From Pontibacillus litoralis JSM 072002 (GTDB lineage Bacteria > Bacillota > Bacilli > Bacillales > BH030062), in contig NZ_AVPG01000001.1 of assembly GCF_000775615.1 (NCBI RefSeq), positions 398,074 through 462,073 of the forward strand: 64,000 nucleotides of DNA, read 5' to 3'. The stretch's first letter is position 1. Each line of letters begins with the position of its first letter. Of this stretch, positions 57,635 through 64,000 are shown piece after piece. The notes below the pieces were generated by a model. It searched no databases. It was not told the origin of the DNA and worked only from the letters and a program-made list of their open reading frames with translations. The position numbers and the translations under genes are program-made.

Positions 57635-58297
57635 TTATAGGTTTCGTGCTCTCTTTTTCGCTTCATTAGCCTCGCGTTGTAATGCATTTGCTCGGTTGAC
57701 CCTATTGTCGAAATGATACGTATTTATATTGTAATTAGCCTGTTTTTGTGCCTGTTTCCAAGCGTAATCCGCTTCCTGTTGTTTTTGTCTTGCTTGTCGT
57801 TCTGCTTCCTCTTTTAAGTTTTCCCTACCATTCGAATTGTTTGAACCTAAGCTGACAGAGCCACTGCTAGGCGAATACCCCCCCCTGCTACTGCCGTCAG
57901 CAAAAAATCCGGCAATCACGAAAACAAGGTATAATGCATATGTCGCCATTATCTTCATCACCTTGATCAGTTTCAGCAACAGCGAAAAGCACCAGAGGGG
58001 TAAATTTCCAAACTTGTTTAGGATCGGTGCAGGCAAGAATCTTTCTTCAAACTTAAGCGCTCCCTTTATAATCCATATGCTGAAAAGCGCTGATGGAATT
58101 GCAAGCATAATCCCAGAAATACCGAGCGAATAATTGTATGTGAAAATTGTTTGGTTGTTGATATTCAACAGGTAAGTGAGTCCCTTGTCCGCAAATCTAT
58201 TCAAGACTATAGTCAGAATTGTGGTTAACACTACAAATAGTAACGCATTTTCTTTTGTTATTTCCTTCCAATTTTGCAAGTTGTGTGTATTATGCAT
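57635..58297 (-). CDS. Hypothetical membrane protein with charged C-terminal helix
   Basis: Protein of 220 residues, family not recognised. Three membrane segments (about residues 18-42, 55-75 and 100-125) are followed by a Gly/Ser-rich linker and a Gln/Ala/Arg-rich helical tail (EEAERQARQKQQEADYAW). An AAGGGGATG site precedes the ATG. It lies 157 bases downstream of the proteasome-like gene on the same strand and may be co-transcribed. Confidence 0.7.
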   Translation of the reverse strand: MHNTHNLQNWKEITKENALLFVVLTTILTIVLNRFADKGLTYLLNINNQTIFTYNYSLGISGIMLAIPSALFSIWIIKGALKFEERFLPAPILNKFGNLPLWCFSLLLKLIKVMKIMATYALYLVFVIAGFFADGSSRGGYSPSSGSVSLGSNNSNGRENLKEEAERQARQKQQEADYAWKQAQKQANYNINTYHFDNRVNRANALQREANEAKKRARNL

Positions 58298-58454
58298 ACT
58301 TACATCCCCTTTTTTCTTACAATTTGAGCATCAATTTTCCAGTTTAATACTACAAATGTTCACACGGATTCTTGAAAATAAGAATTTTGCAGTTTAATTG
58401 ATTGACGAGATACCTGTGTGAAAAACAAACATGAAAGTTTACAAGTACCTCAAT

Positions 58455-59696
58455 TCAACCTCTTTTTTTCCACGAAAATCCTCCGTCTTTTGTAATAATA
58501 GCTACATCAGCTGAATGTTTTGCTGTTTCCATTGTAACGGACTCGTTTCCTTTGAATGCAGCGATATGTACGAGTGACTCGGCCACAGCTGCCAGCTCTT
58601 TGGCAGGCAGCGTTTTGATGCTGTGCAGCAGAGGTTCGGAAAACTTCTCCCGTTTCAGCTTGACTAAGTTTTCTTCATATCTCTTAAATATGAAACGCAG
58701 AGCAGAATCGACCTCTTTTTTTATGGCGTCCCTCACTTCGTCTTCTCTCACATACTCTTTGATCCGAGGTATCATGACTTTAGTAATATTTTTAAAGTCT
58801 TTCAGAAGATCTGCAGACAGTTGCTCTTCCAATTCTTCATGTATGCCGTTCATGACAGCTTTGGCCATATCTCTTTGAGCAAAAGGAATGATTAACGCTC
58901 GGCGGTCTTGATGAACTTTATATTGCCTTGTAAAAAACTTTGTTTTGCCATTCACTTTGCCGTCTATGATGAGCAAATGGACGGATGGGAAGATGTCTTG
59001 TCGACCATAGCCTGCAAAGATAATACCGGAAAGTAGATGAGAGAAGTCTTTGATCAATGTAAGGATTAGTATTGTTTTCATCGTTTCCGTCCATTCCTCT
59101 TCATATAGATACTTCTCGAATTTTTCGGCGATCCATGATTCTGCCTGGTGTCCGTACTCCTCGAACAACATTTCCTCGTCTTCGTTATTCAGCTGTTCCT
59201 GATAATCTTTTTCCTGGAGTTCCTGCATGCTTTTGTGCAAAAACGCTTTTGCCTTTTCTTTATATAGATCCTGGATTTCTTCAGGAGACCGAATTCTGCT
59301 GTTTTGATGGTGCGTTTCCTGATGTAGCTCCGACAGGTCTTCATACAACTGGTTTAGCTTGTGAAACATCACATTTTCCAAATGGCGAACTTCATGGATA
59401 TCCGTCAAATACTCCTTGCAGGCATGTTCATTCAAAAACCGAATAAAATCTAATGCATAGTCTTCTAGAGTATCGAGCGGCCCTTCCAACTGCTGCTCAT
59501 ATAAGTGGATTAGCGTTTTCCAAGGCACGTGAAACATACCGCCCGATCCATACGTCATTGCGCCAATCGCATGATTTCCTGAAAAACCAAAAATCTTATC
59601 CACCAAATAGCTCGCTTTTTCCTTGCCCACGGTGACCGCTCTGTCTGCCGCTAGCGCAATCCCGCCTGTATTCATTACAACGATTTCTGATGTCAT
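58455..59696 (-). CDS. Proteasome-like Ntn-hydrolase candidate
   Basis: Protein of 413 residues starting MTSEIVVMNTGGIALAADR. If the Met is removed, Thr1, Asp17 (in ALAADR) and Lys33 (in DKIFGF) fall at exactly the positions of the catalytic triad of proteasome beta subunits. AGYGRQDIFPSVHLLIIDG resembles a central proteasome strand, and the end (SADVAIITKDGGFSWKKR) is also proteasome-like. Between them is an extra helical, Glu/Gln-rich insertion (about 75-215), so it is longer than HslV or Anbu. TAGGAGGCG is seven bases before the ATG at 59696; the longer frame to 59726 includes this site. No ATPase partner is nearby. Activity is inference. Confidence 0.8.
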   Translation of the reverse strand: MTSEIVVMNTGGIALAADRAVTVGKEKASYLVDKIFGFSGNHAIGAMTYGSGGMFHVPWKTLIHLYEQQLEGPLDTLEDYALDFIRFLNEHACKEYLTDIHEVRHLENVMFHKLNQLYEDLSELHQETHHQNSRIRSPEEIQDLYKEKAKAFLHKSMQELQEKDYQEQLNNEDEEMLFEEYGHQAESWIAEKFEKYLYEEEWTETMKTILILTLIKDFSHLLSGIIFAGYGRQDIFPSVHLLIIDGKVNGKTKFFTRQYKVHQDRRALIIPFAQRDMAKAVMNGIHEELEEQLSADLLKDFKNITKVMIPRIKEYVREDEVRDAIKKEVDSALRFIFKRYEENLVKLKREKFSEPLLHSIKTLPAKELAAVAESLVHIAAFKGNESVTMETAKHSADVAIITKDGGFSWKKRG

Positions 59697-59748
59697 TGCT
59701 TTACGCCTCCTAATGAGCCTTCTCACTCATCTTGCTGAAGTTCTTCCC

Positions 59749-59890
59749 TCACATATACCGCCTGTCAAATTTTTGATCATAATACTGAGTGGTTTCCAAC
59801 TGTTCATCCTCTATAAATCCTTGTGAAGTCAGCAATGTAATAAATTGTTCTAAGAGGTTGTAGATTACTTCGTCTGCAACGGAAGGACCT
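59749..59890 (-). pseudogene. C-terminal remnant of an acidic-protein (53113 family) gene
   Basis: The minus-strand frame reads AGPSVADEVIYNLLEQFITL then LTSQGF, ending in TGA at 59749. It aligns with IVPDVSENVLYDILEQLIDL and LVYQGF in the intact protein at 53113-54177 (about 15 of 35 residues identical). It is on the same strand as the proteasome-like gene and ends 52 bases before its start codon, preserving the operon order. A stop codon and junction near 59905 end the similarity. Confidence 0.78.
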
Positions 59891-59917
59891 GCAATAGGTG
59901 AACAGTTCTAGACTGGG

Positions 59918-60115
59918 GAGCATCAGGATTATGCGAATTTACAACGTTAAGACAGAAAATCTTGTCTCAATAGGGCTTAATCTATTGAGATGAAGTCAGT
60001 AATAGGGCTTGATAGTGTCCCATAAGACTTATCTCAAAACTCTTATCGTTGTTAAATTAGTCGTTTTTTCTTTTTAGAATTCCTAAACGTTGTAAATCCA
60101 TATTTTTGGGACTGT
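59918..60115 (+). pseudogene. 3' remnant of a 51352-family gene with its flank (repeat copy 2)
   Basis: GATTATGCGAATTTACAACG plus TAA encodes DYANLQR-stop, matching DYAYLKR-stop at the end of the 51352 gene. The DNA behind the stop keeps blocks of the 52154-52305 flank, including a perfect TCTCAATAG/CTATTGAGA hairpin and TTGTAAATCCATATTT. The rest of the gene is missing. Confidence 0.65.
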
Positions 60116-60150
60116 ACCCCGTATATTAGTAAAATTCCCCGTAAGTCCTG

Positions 60151-60693
60151 TCAGTCTTCCATTTCAAAATAGGGATCCCGCAGCATGATGCCTTCAGAAT
60201 ACAGCCGCTGATATTGCTGGACAATCAGCATCTCAATCAAGCTACTGTTCGTATCTTCCGTTTCCGTCAGCATCATTTCTAAATACCAGTTCGCTTTCTC
60301 GGATAGATAAATCTTTTTTTGAATCTTTTGATGCTCGAATGTTTCGAAATTGACCAATTCCGGAAAGTACTTACCGATTATTTTTTGTTGCTCCCCGCTG
60401 GCTTGCACTTCGCTAGCGAACTGAAAAGCCAGTCCATAATCGACCGGAATGATTTTCTTTTCTTCCAGTTCCATTTCCTCGAACTTTGGATTCAAATCGT
60501 CACCATTCACACAGGCATAGCTAATGAACGTATTGTGGATAAAAAAGAAATACTTGCCGCTTTTCGTCTTAAAAAGTTGTTTCAGCTGCTTGACGTCCGC
60601 TCCTTTCTCGTTTTGAAACTCCTCCGTTCTCTGCTCGCAAATTTTCTTGGCTGTGGCTGTATTATAAACTGCTCCGTCAATTACTTTCTTCAT
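60151..60693 (-). CDS. Hypothetical protein of phage/plasmid type
   Basis: Protein of 180 residues. The start MKKVIDGAVYNTATAKKI followed by SGKYFFF resembles small proteins found on phages and plasmids of Gram-positives (MKKxIDGKxYDTxTA type), whose function is unknown. The C-terminal half is helical and acidic. CGAGGAGG precedes the ATG. No partner gene is obvious. Confidence 0.7.
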   Translation of the reverse strand: MKKVIDGAVYNTATAKKICEQRTEEFQNEKGADVKQLKQLFKTKSGKYFFFIHNTFISYACVNGDDLNPKFEEMELEEKKIIPVDYGLAFQFASEVQASGEQQKIIGKYFPELVNFETFEHQKIQKKIYLSEKANWYLEMMLTETEDTNSSLIEMLIVQQYQRLYSEGIMLRDPYFEMED

Positions 60694-61131
60694 ATCCGTC
60701 CTCCTCGTATATTAATAGTAAGAGCTCTCACCGGCTTGATTACATTATAATTTGCCGGGATCGGGACGCTCAAAGGCGTACATATTTTATGGGCTGTAGT
60801 CTGCAAATGCCTTACATGAGGAAATTGCCAGGATGGTTTCCGAATAAGACCGTCACTTCTTGCGGACACTTTTGCGTACTACTTGAATAGACCACCTTTT
60901 ATAATTAGTACTAACTCTATAGATATATTATAATTATTAATTAGTACTAAGTCAAATAACTGTTTGGAACCTGTGTATTCAACAAACACCAAAGTTAAAT
61001 TATTCATAGTTATTCAATCAATAGTGAAGGTTTGAATAAACACAATAATTTGTTTGCAGGTAGCTTTTGTCCAATATCGAATCGTGGGGATAAAAAAAGA
61101 GCCACACACGGCGGTCCCTTTCTCTTAACGG
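60694..61131. other. Non-coding stretch with repeated palindromes
   Basis: No credible gene. Two copies of the palindrome TTAGTACTAA lie at about 60906-60915 and 60943-60952, flanking an AT-rich TATAAT-containing segment. A hairpin ahead of seven A/T residues (about 61097-61127) looks like a minus-strand terminator for the small frame that follows. Confidence 0.45.
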
Positions 61132-61267
61132 TCACTTCTCGAACAATTCAATCTCCGAGACCAACTTATGGTTCTTCACTTCTTCTGTTCCATCCGTCAG
61201 TTCATAATCAATCATGAAAAACTAACTTTTCTAACTCATTCAATGTTTTTATCTTTTCTAGATTCAT
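61132..61267 (-). pseudogene. Small ORF pair, probably one frameshifted peptide gene
   Basis: GGGAGGGG precedes ATG at 61267 and a 19-codon frame (MNLEKIKTLNELEKLVFHD). An overlapping second frame reads MIDYELTDGTEEVKNHKLVS to TGA at 61132. Joining them by a one-base shift gives a plausible peptide of about 44 residues. It could also be two overlapping micro-genes. A terminator-like hairpin follows. Confidence 0.4.
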
Positions 61268-61386
61268 GTCATCCCCTCCCATTTTACGTCTGTTTTCACA
61301 TCTATTTGTAAACCTCATCCTGTTTTACGGTAAAAAAATGTGTAAAAATACTGAGATATTTGTTGTATTGAAATGAGAATGATGCC

Positions 61387-61704
61387 CTAATAACCATACA
61401 CATGTTTTTTGGATAATACCTTGCCAATTAAAAAGTGAATTTGCTCGTGTTCCTTTGCAGTATGCTCGAACGTATGAGGTTCATGTATTTTTAGCGTATT
61501 TTTTGTCTTCAGCAGCAACCCCACACTTTTATCCGTTTGGTAATAGGGCGCTTGATAATAGTCTGATCGCAAATCTGCGCTTAATAAAAAGTAAAAATCA
61601 TCGCAGTAATCGAGATAAGACATCCATTTCTTATCTTGTAAAAAGTCGTTTTTTGAAGTTTTAACTTCCACAATGATGATGCTCCCTCCTTCATAAAAGT
61701 GCAC
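61387..61704 (-). CDS. MmcB-like PD-(D/E)xK nuclease fold protein, short
   Basis: The frame encodes up to 105 residues. IIIVEVKTSKNDFLQDKKWM and YLDYCDDFYFLL match the MmcB/DUF2161-type restriction-endonuclease fold, with ExK in VEVK as catalytic residues. The family normally has about 40 more N-terminal residues, which are absent. AAGGAGGG lies inside the frame, about 12 bases before a GTG codon at VEVK, so the start could be there, giving an even shorter protein. It may be a truncated gene. Confidence 0.6.
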   Translation of the reverse strand: MHFYEGGSIIIVEVKTSKNDFLQDKKWMSYLDYCDDFYFLLSADLRSDYYQAPYYQTDKSVGLLLKTKNTLKIHEPHTFEHTAKEHEQIHFLIGKVLSKKHVYGY

Positions 61705-61850
61705 GGTACACTTTTTAGTATAATATGGTCAAGTAAGGGTCAAAGGATCAAAAGTTTATATTCCATAAAATTGAAACGACATCACTTTTGGTACGAGGGG
61801 CTTGTTGAGTCCATTATTTTACTTTAATGGTTTTTATAACTATTTTATCC

Positions 61851-61951
61851 AATGTAACTTAATATATCAAAAGTTACATTGAATTTACCGATAATCATGC
61901 GTTTTGTCCAGTTTTGTGATAAGATCAAGATATTGAAAAATAAGTTACATT
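61851..61951. repeat. Three AAGTTACATT boxes upstream of the recombinase gene
   Basis: AATGTAACTT at 61851-61860 and AAGTTACATT at 61871-61880 form a perfect inverted pair; a third AAGTTACATT lies at 61942-61951. They could be recombinase arm sites or operators for the integrase promoter. The rest of the 61705-61993 gap is AT-rich and holds no gene. Confidence 0.6.
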
Positions 61952-61993
61952 CAAATCATTGATTTTACTGGATTATTGGAGGTAGTGATAAAA

Positions 61994-62575
61994 TTGACGG
62001 AGATAGATATCAAAAGTAAAAAAGAGGAAATTAAAGATGTGCAGCCGATTCGATCTTTGGAAAAAATTAGCGACATGAAGTGGTCGTTAAAAAAATGGTG
62101 CGGCGAAAGAGATTATATTTTATTCCTGATCGGGATCAAGGTCGGTCTTCGTGTCGGAGATTTACTAAAATTGAAAGTGAGTGACGTAAAAGGCAAAAAA
62201 AAGATCACTGTCAGGGAAGGAAAAACGAAAAAGCCCCGCGTGATCCATTTGAATAATATTTACGATGAAATTGACGATTACATTAGCAACATGAAAACAT
62301 CAGAGTGGCTTTTTCCAAGCAGAAAAGGCAATCAGCCGATTAGTCGGGTACAAGCCTACCGCCAATTAAACAAGGCGGCAGAAATGGTAGATATTAATGA
62401 AGGAATTGGTACGCATACGATGCGGAAGACGTTTGGATACTGGCACTATAAACAGTTTAAAGATGTGGCTGAGCTGCAAAAGATCCTCAACCATTCGCAT
62501 CCGGAAGTGACACTCAGATACATTGGCATTACGGATGAGCAGATTGAGAATAATTTGAATCAGTTTATGTTGTAG
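61994..62575 (+). CDS. Short tyrosine recombinase / integrase
   Basis: Catalytic-domain-type tyrosine recombinase of 193 residues. The active-site residues are visible: Arg in KVGLRVGDLLKL, His-x-x-Arg in GTHTMRKTFGYW, His in LNHSHPEVTLRYIGIT and the Tyr nucleophile in the same block. The N-terminal core-binding domain is very short, as in small integrases of Bacillus plasmids and prophages. The start is TTG at 61994, nine bases behind GGAGGT; the upstream TTG at 61976 overlaps that site. Confidence 0.9.
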   Translation: MTEIDIKSKKEEIKDVQPIRSLEKISDMKWSLKKWCGERDYILFLIGIKVGLRVGDLLKLKVSDVKGKKKITVREGKTKKPRVIHLNNIYDEIDDYISNMKTSEWLFPSRKGNQPISRVQAYRQLNKAAEMVDINEGIGTHTMRKTFGYWHYKQFKDVAELQKILNHSHPEVTLRYIGITDEQIENNLNQFML

Positions 62576-62619
62576 GGGGCGTTTGGAAGTAACGCATGAA
62601 AAGGGTATATATAATAGAA

Positions 62620-62659
62620 GAAAAGCGGTGTCGTTCATTGGTGAATGATGCCGCTTTTT
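62620..62659 (+). terminator. Terminator after the recombinase gene
   Basis: AAAGCGGTGTCGTTCA / TGAATGATGCCGCTTT hairpin, one mismatch, followed by TT; it can also serve the converging minus-strand fragment. Confidence 0.88.
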
Positions 62660-62715
62660 ACTTCATCTATTTTGATAGGTGACTTCTTTTCATTTATCTA
62701 TCTACGAACGCTAAT

Positions 62716-63069
62716 TTACTCTTGCTCGTTAGGGAGCTTTACTTCAAATTCTTTAATTTTTGTTTCTAATTCGGATGTTAATTTTCTTGCTTCATCATTA
62801 TAACTCATTAAAGATCCACTTGGTTCAAGTGCTAAAGATGTGTATGTTTCATAAAGGCTATACAATTCAAATGCTGTATCATATGATTCTTGATATTTTT
62901 CTGGAGGAGCATTTAACACTTTCATCTGTTCTGATATTGTTTCACGTGCTTCCTCTACCTCACCATTTTTTCCTGATTCATTAAAATACTCATAAGCTTT
63001 TTTTAATGCTTCATTAAAGTCGCCACTAAAAGCTATATAATTTTCATTTTCAGAAGTAACTATATTGAT
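62716..63069 (-). pseudogene. N-terminally truncated gene fragment
   Basis: The frame is open from 63069 to the stop at 62716 and reads like protein over its length (AFSGDFNEALKKAYEYFNES, then KYQESYDTAFELYSLYETYT), but the first ATG is only at 62925. The coding signal upstream of that ATG indicates a lost 5' end at about 63060, where the sequence meets the DUF262 gene. The style resembles the C-terminus of a Bacillus lipoprotein; the family is not recognised. Confidence 0.55.
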
Positions 63070-63861
63070 TTACTTCTTCAACAGGAATACCCATTGAACG
63101 GGCAAATCTATCCTCATCCAAAGTAGTCGGTTTGCAAAGTATTTTGAAAATTCTTCTGTATATTGACTTAATAAATCGTCAATCTCAGCCATATTCCTCG
63201 ATGTATATTCAGCTTTCATTTTTACGTATTCGCTCATATTATCTACAGTTTTATTAATATTAAGGAATGAATAGACACCAAATTCGTCTAGTTTTTGCTT
63301 GCTAACACTATCACCCTCTGAAACTTCCAAGACAGTAATACGCGTATCACGTAATCTTGCCCGAAGAACGGGTTCCAAGCAGTATTTCGGTTTTTTTGAA
63401 GTAAAAGAAATAGGATGTTCATATTGAAGAAATTTTAAATGGGTAGGAGATAGTTTATAGTCACCTTCTATAAAATCATACAGAGCTCTTAAGCGGTGCT
63501 GACCATCCATTACTTCATGAACATTGATAATATCGCCATATTCATTGTGCTCTTGGCGAGTTTTTTTGATAGTAATTGTTCCAAGAGGTAATCCCATTAA
63601 AACTGATTCAATAAATTGAGTTTTAAATTCATTCTTATCCGTATAGGTTCTTTGAATATCGCCAACTACTAGGTATTCATTTGATGGGGGTAATACGTCG
63701 GGCTTCACCCATTCAGCATTAGCATCTTTACCAACAATTTTTATGAAACTAACAAGGTCAATAACCTTCCGCTCTACTTTCGTACCCATGTTTCTCCAGA
63801 GTGTAATGCGTTCCTCATTGGTTGTACAATCAGTTAACCGTTCAATTTTTTTCTTTTCCAT
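63050..63861 (-). pseudogene. DUF262/DGQHR-domain gene with a C-terminal frameshift
   Basis: The first frame (63861 to stop at 63070, 263 residues) is a DUF262-type protein: VVGDIQRTYTDKNEFKTQFI, then the hallmark VMDGQHRLRALYDFIEG. DUF262 proteins include the GmrS part of type IV restriction systems and nuclease-linked defence proteins. Near 63130 the frame degenerates (NRLLWMRIDLPVQWV), while the next frame continues as PTTLDEDRFARSMGIPVEEV to a stop at 63050. A one-base indel is therefore likely. The protein is also shorter than full DUF262-DUF1524 enzymes. Confidence 0.75.
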
Positions 63862-63969
63862 ATGCTCCCTCTTTCAGTACCTGTAATAAATTTTTTTGGT
63901 GATTGGTATTTTTTATAATAAGTTACAAGTAAAATTCTATCATTAAATCTACAAAATTTCCTAAATAAA

Positions 63970-64000
63970 GGTTCATCACCGTAACTTGGGGTTGACTCTA
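63970..64000 (+). mobile_element. Terminal sequence of an ISL3-like element at the window edge
   Basis: GGTTCATCACCGTAACTTGG followed by GGTTGACTCTA matches, with two or three changes and in the same orientation, the end at 55226-55256. The rest of the element lies outside the window. Confidence 0.7.

Noticed and set aside
57522..57716. 64-residue plus-strand frame (MKNSKVPGFLG...)
   Set aside because: It runs through the long hairpin and into the opposite strand of the 57635 gene; no ribosome binding site supports it.
59453..59826. Plus-strand frames of 60-67 residues opposite the proteasome-like gene
   Set aside because: They are shadows of the coding minus strand and lack ribosome binding sites.
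61032..61217. 61-residue plus-strand frame
   Set aside because: Overlaps the terminator-like hairpin and the better supported minus-strand small frames; no ribosome binding site.

Overview
The window is chromosomal DNA from a low-GC Gram-positive bacterium of the family Bacillaceae. Gene order from 1 to about 48.7 kb follows the B. subtilis 'yt' region closely: ezrA, refZ, ytsP, ytrP, rpsD, tyrS, acuABC, motPS, ccpA, aroA, ytxGHJ, murC, sftA, ytpRQP, ytoQ, ytoP, ytzB, ytnP, trmB, ytzH, ytmP, ytlRQP, pepV, ytzE, ytzG, ytgP, ytfP. Differences from B. subtilis, such as a large class A PBP where acsA would sit and an added FtsA/PilM-like gene, suggest a halotolerant relative (Oceanobacillus, Halobacillus or Pontibacillus type). 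The genus is inference. No rRNA, tRNA or CRISPR array was seen.

Core block (1-48.7 kb). Most genes are on the minus strand in short operons separated by clear rho-independent hairpins. They cover cell division and wall synthesis (EzrA, MurB, PBP1A, MurC, SftA, YtgP, an FtsA-like ATPase), translation (RpsD, TyrS with a T-box, TrmB, an RsuA-family pseudouridine synthase, YtpR), carbon control (CcpA, AcuABC), the Na+-type flagellar stator MotPS, aromatic synthesis (AroA), redox and stress proteins (fRMsr, YtxGHJ, YtpP), peptidases (PepV, YtoP) and a RCK-gated K+ channel.

Transition (48.7-49.4 kb). A 5'-truncated GbsA-type aldehyde dehydrogenase fragment marks the end of conserved synteny.

Accessory island (49.4-64 kb). 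This part holds genes of unknown function, gene remnants, a decayed ISL3 element, an IS605-family TnpB element with a divergent ribbon-helix-helix gene and a likely omega-RNA, a short tyrosine recombinase, a DUF262/DGQHR gene broken by a frameshift, and the end of another ISL3-like element at the right edge.

The most interesting signal is a two-gene module. A long acidic protein of unknown family (intact at 53113-54177) precedes a protein whose N-terminus carries the proteasome-type residues Thr1, Asp17 and Lys33 (intact at 58455-59696, minus strand). The island has two copies of the pair with opposite decay: the acidic gene at 53.1 kb is followed by a dead fragment of the proteasome-like gene, and the proteasome-like gene at 59.7 kb is preceded by a dead C-terminal fragment of the acidic gene. 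Finding the same order twice in diverged sequence argues that the two proteins work together. A third family (51352-52161) is also present once intact and once as a 3' remnant.
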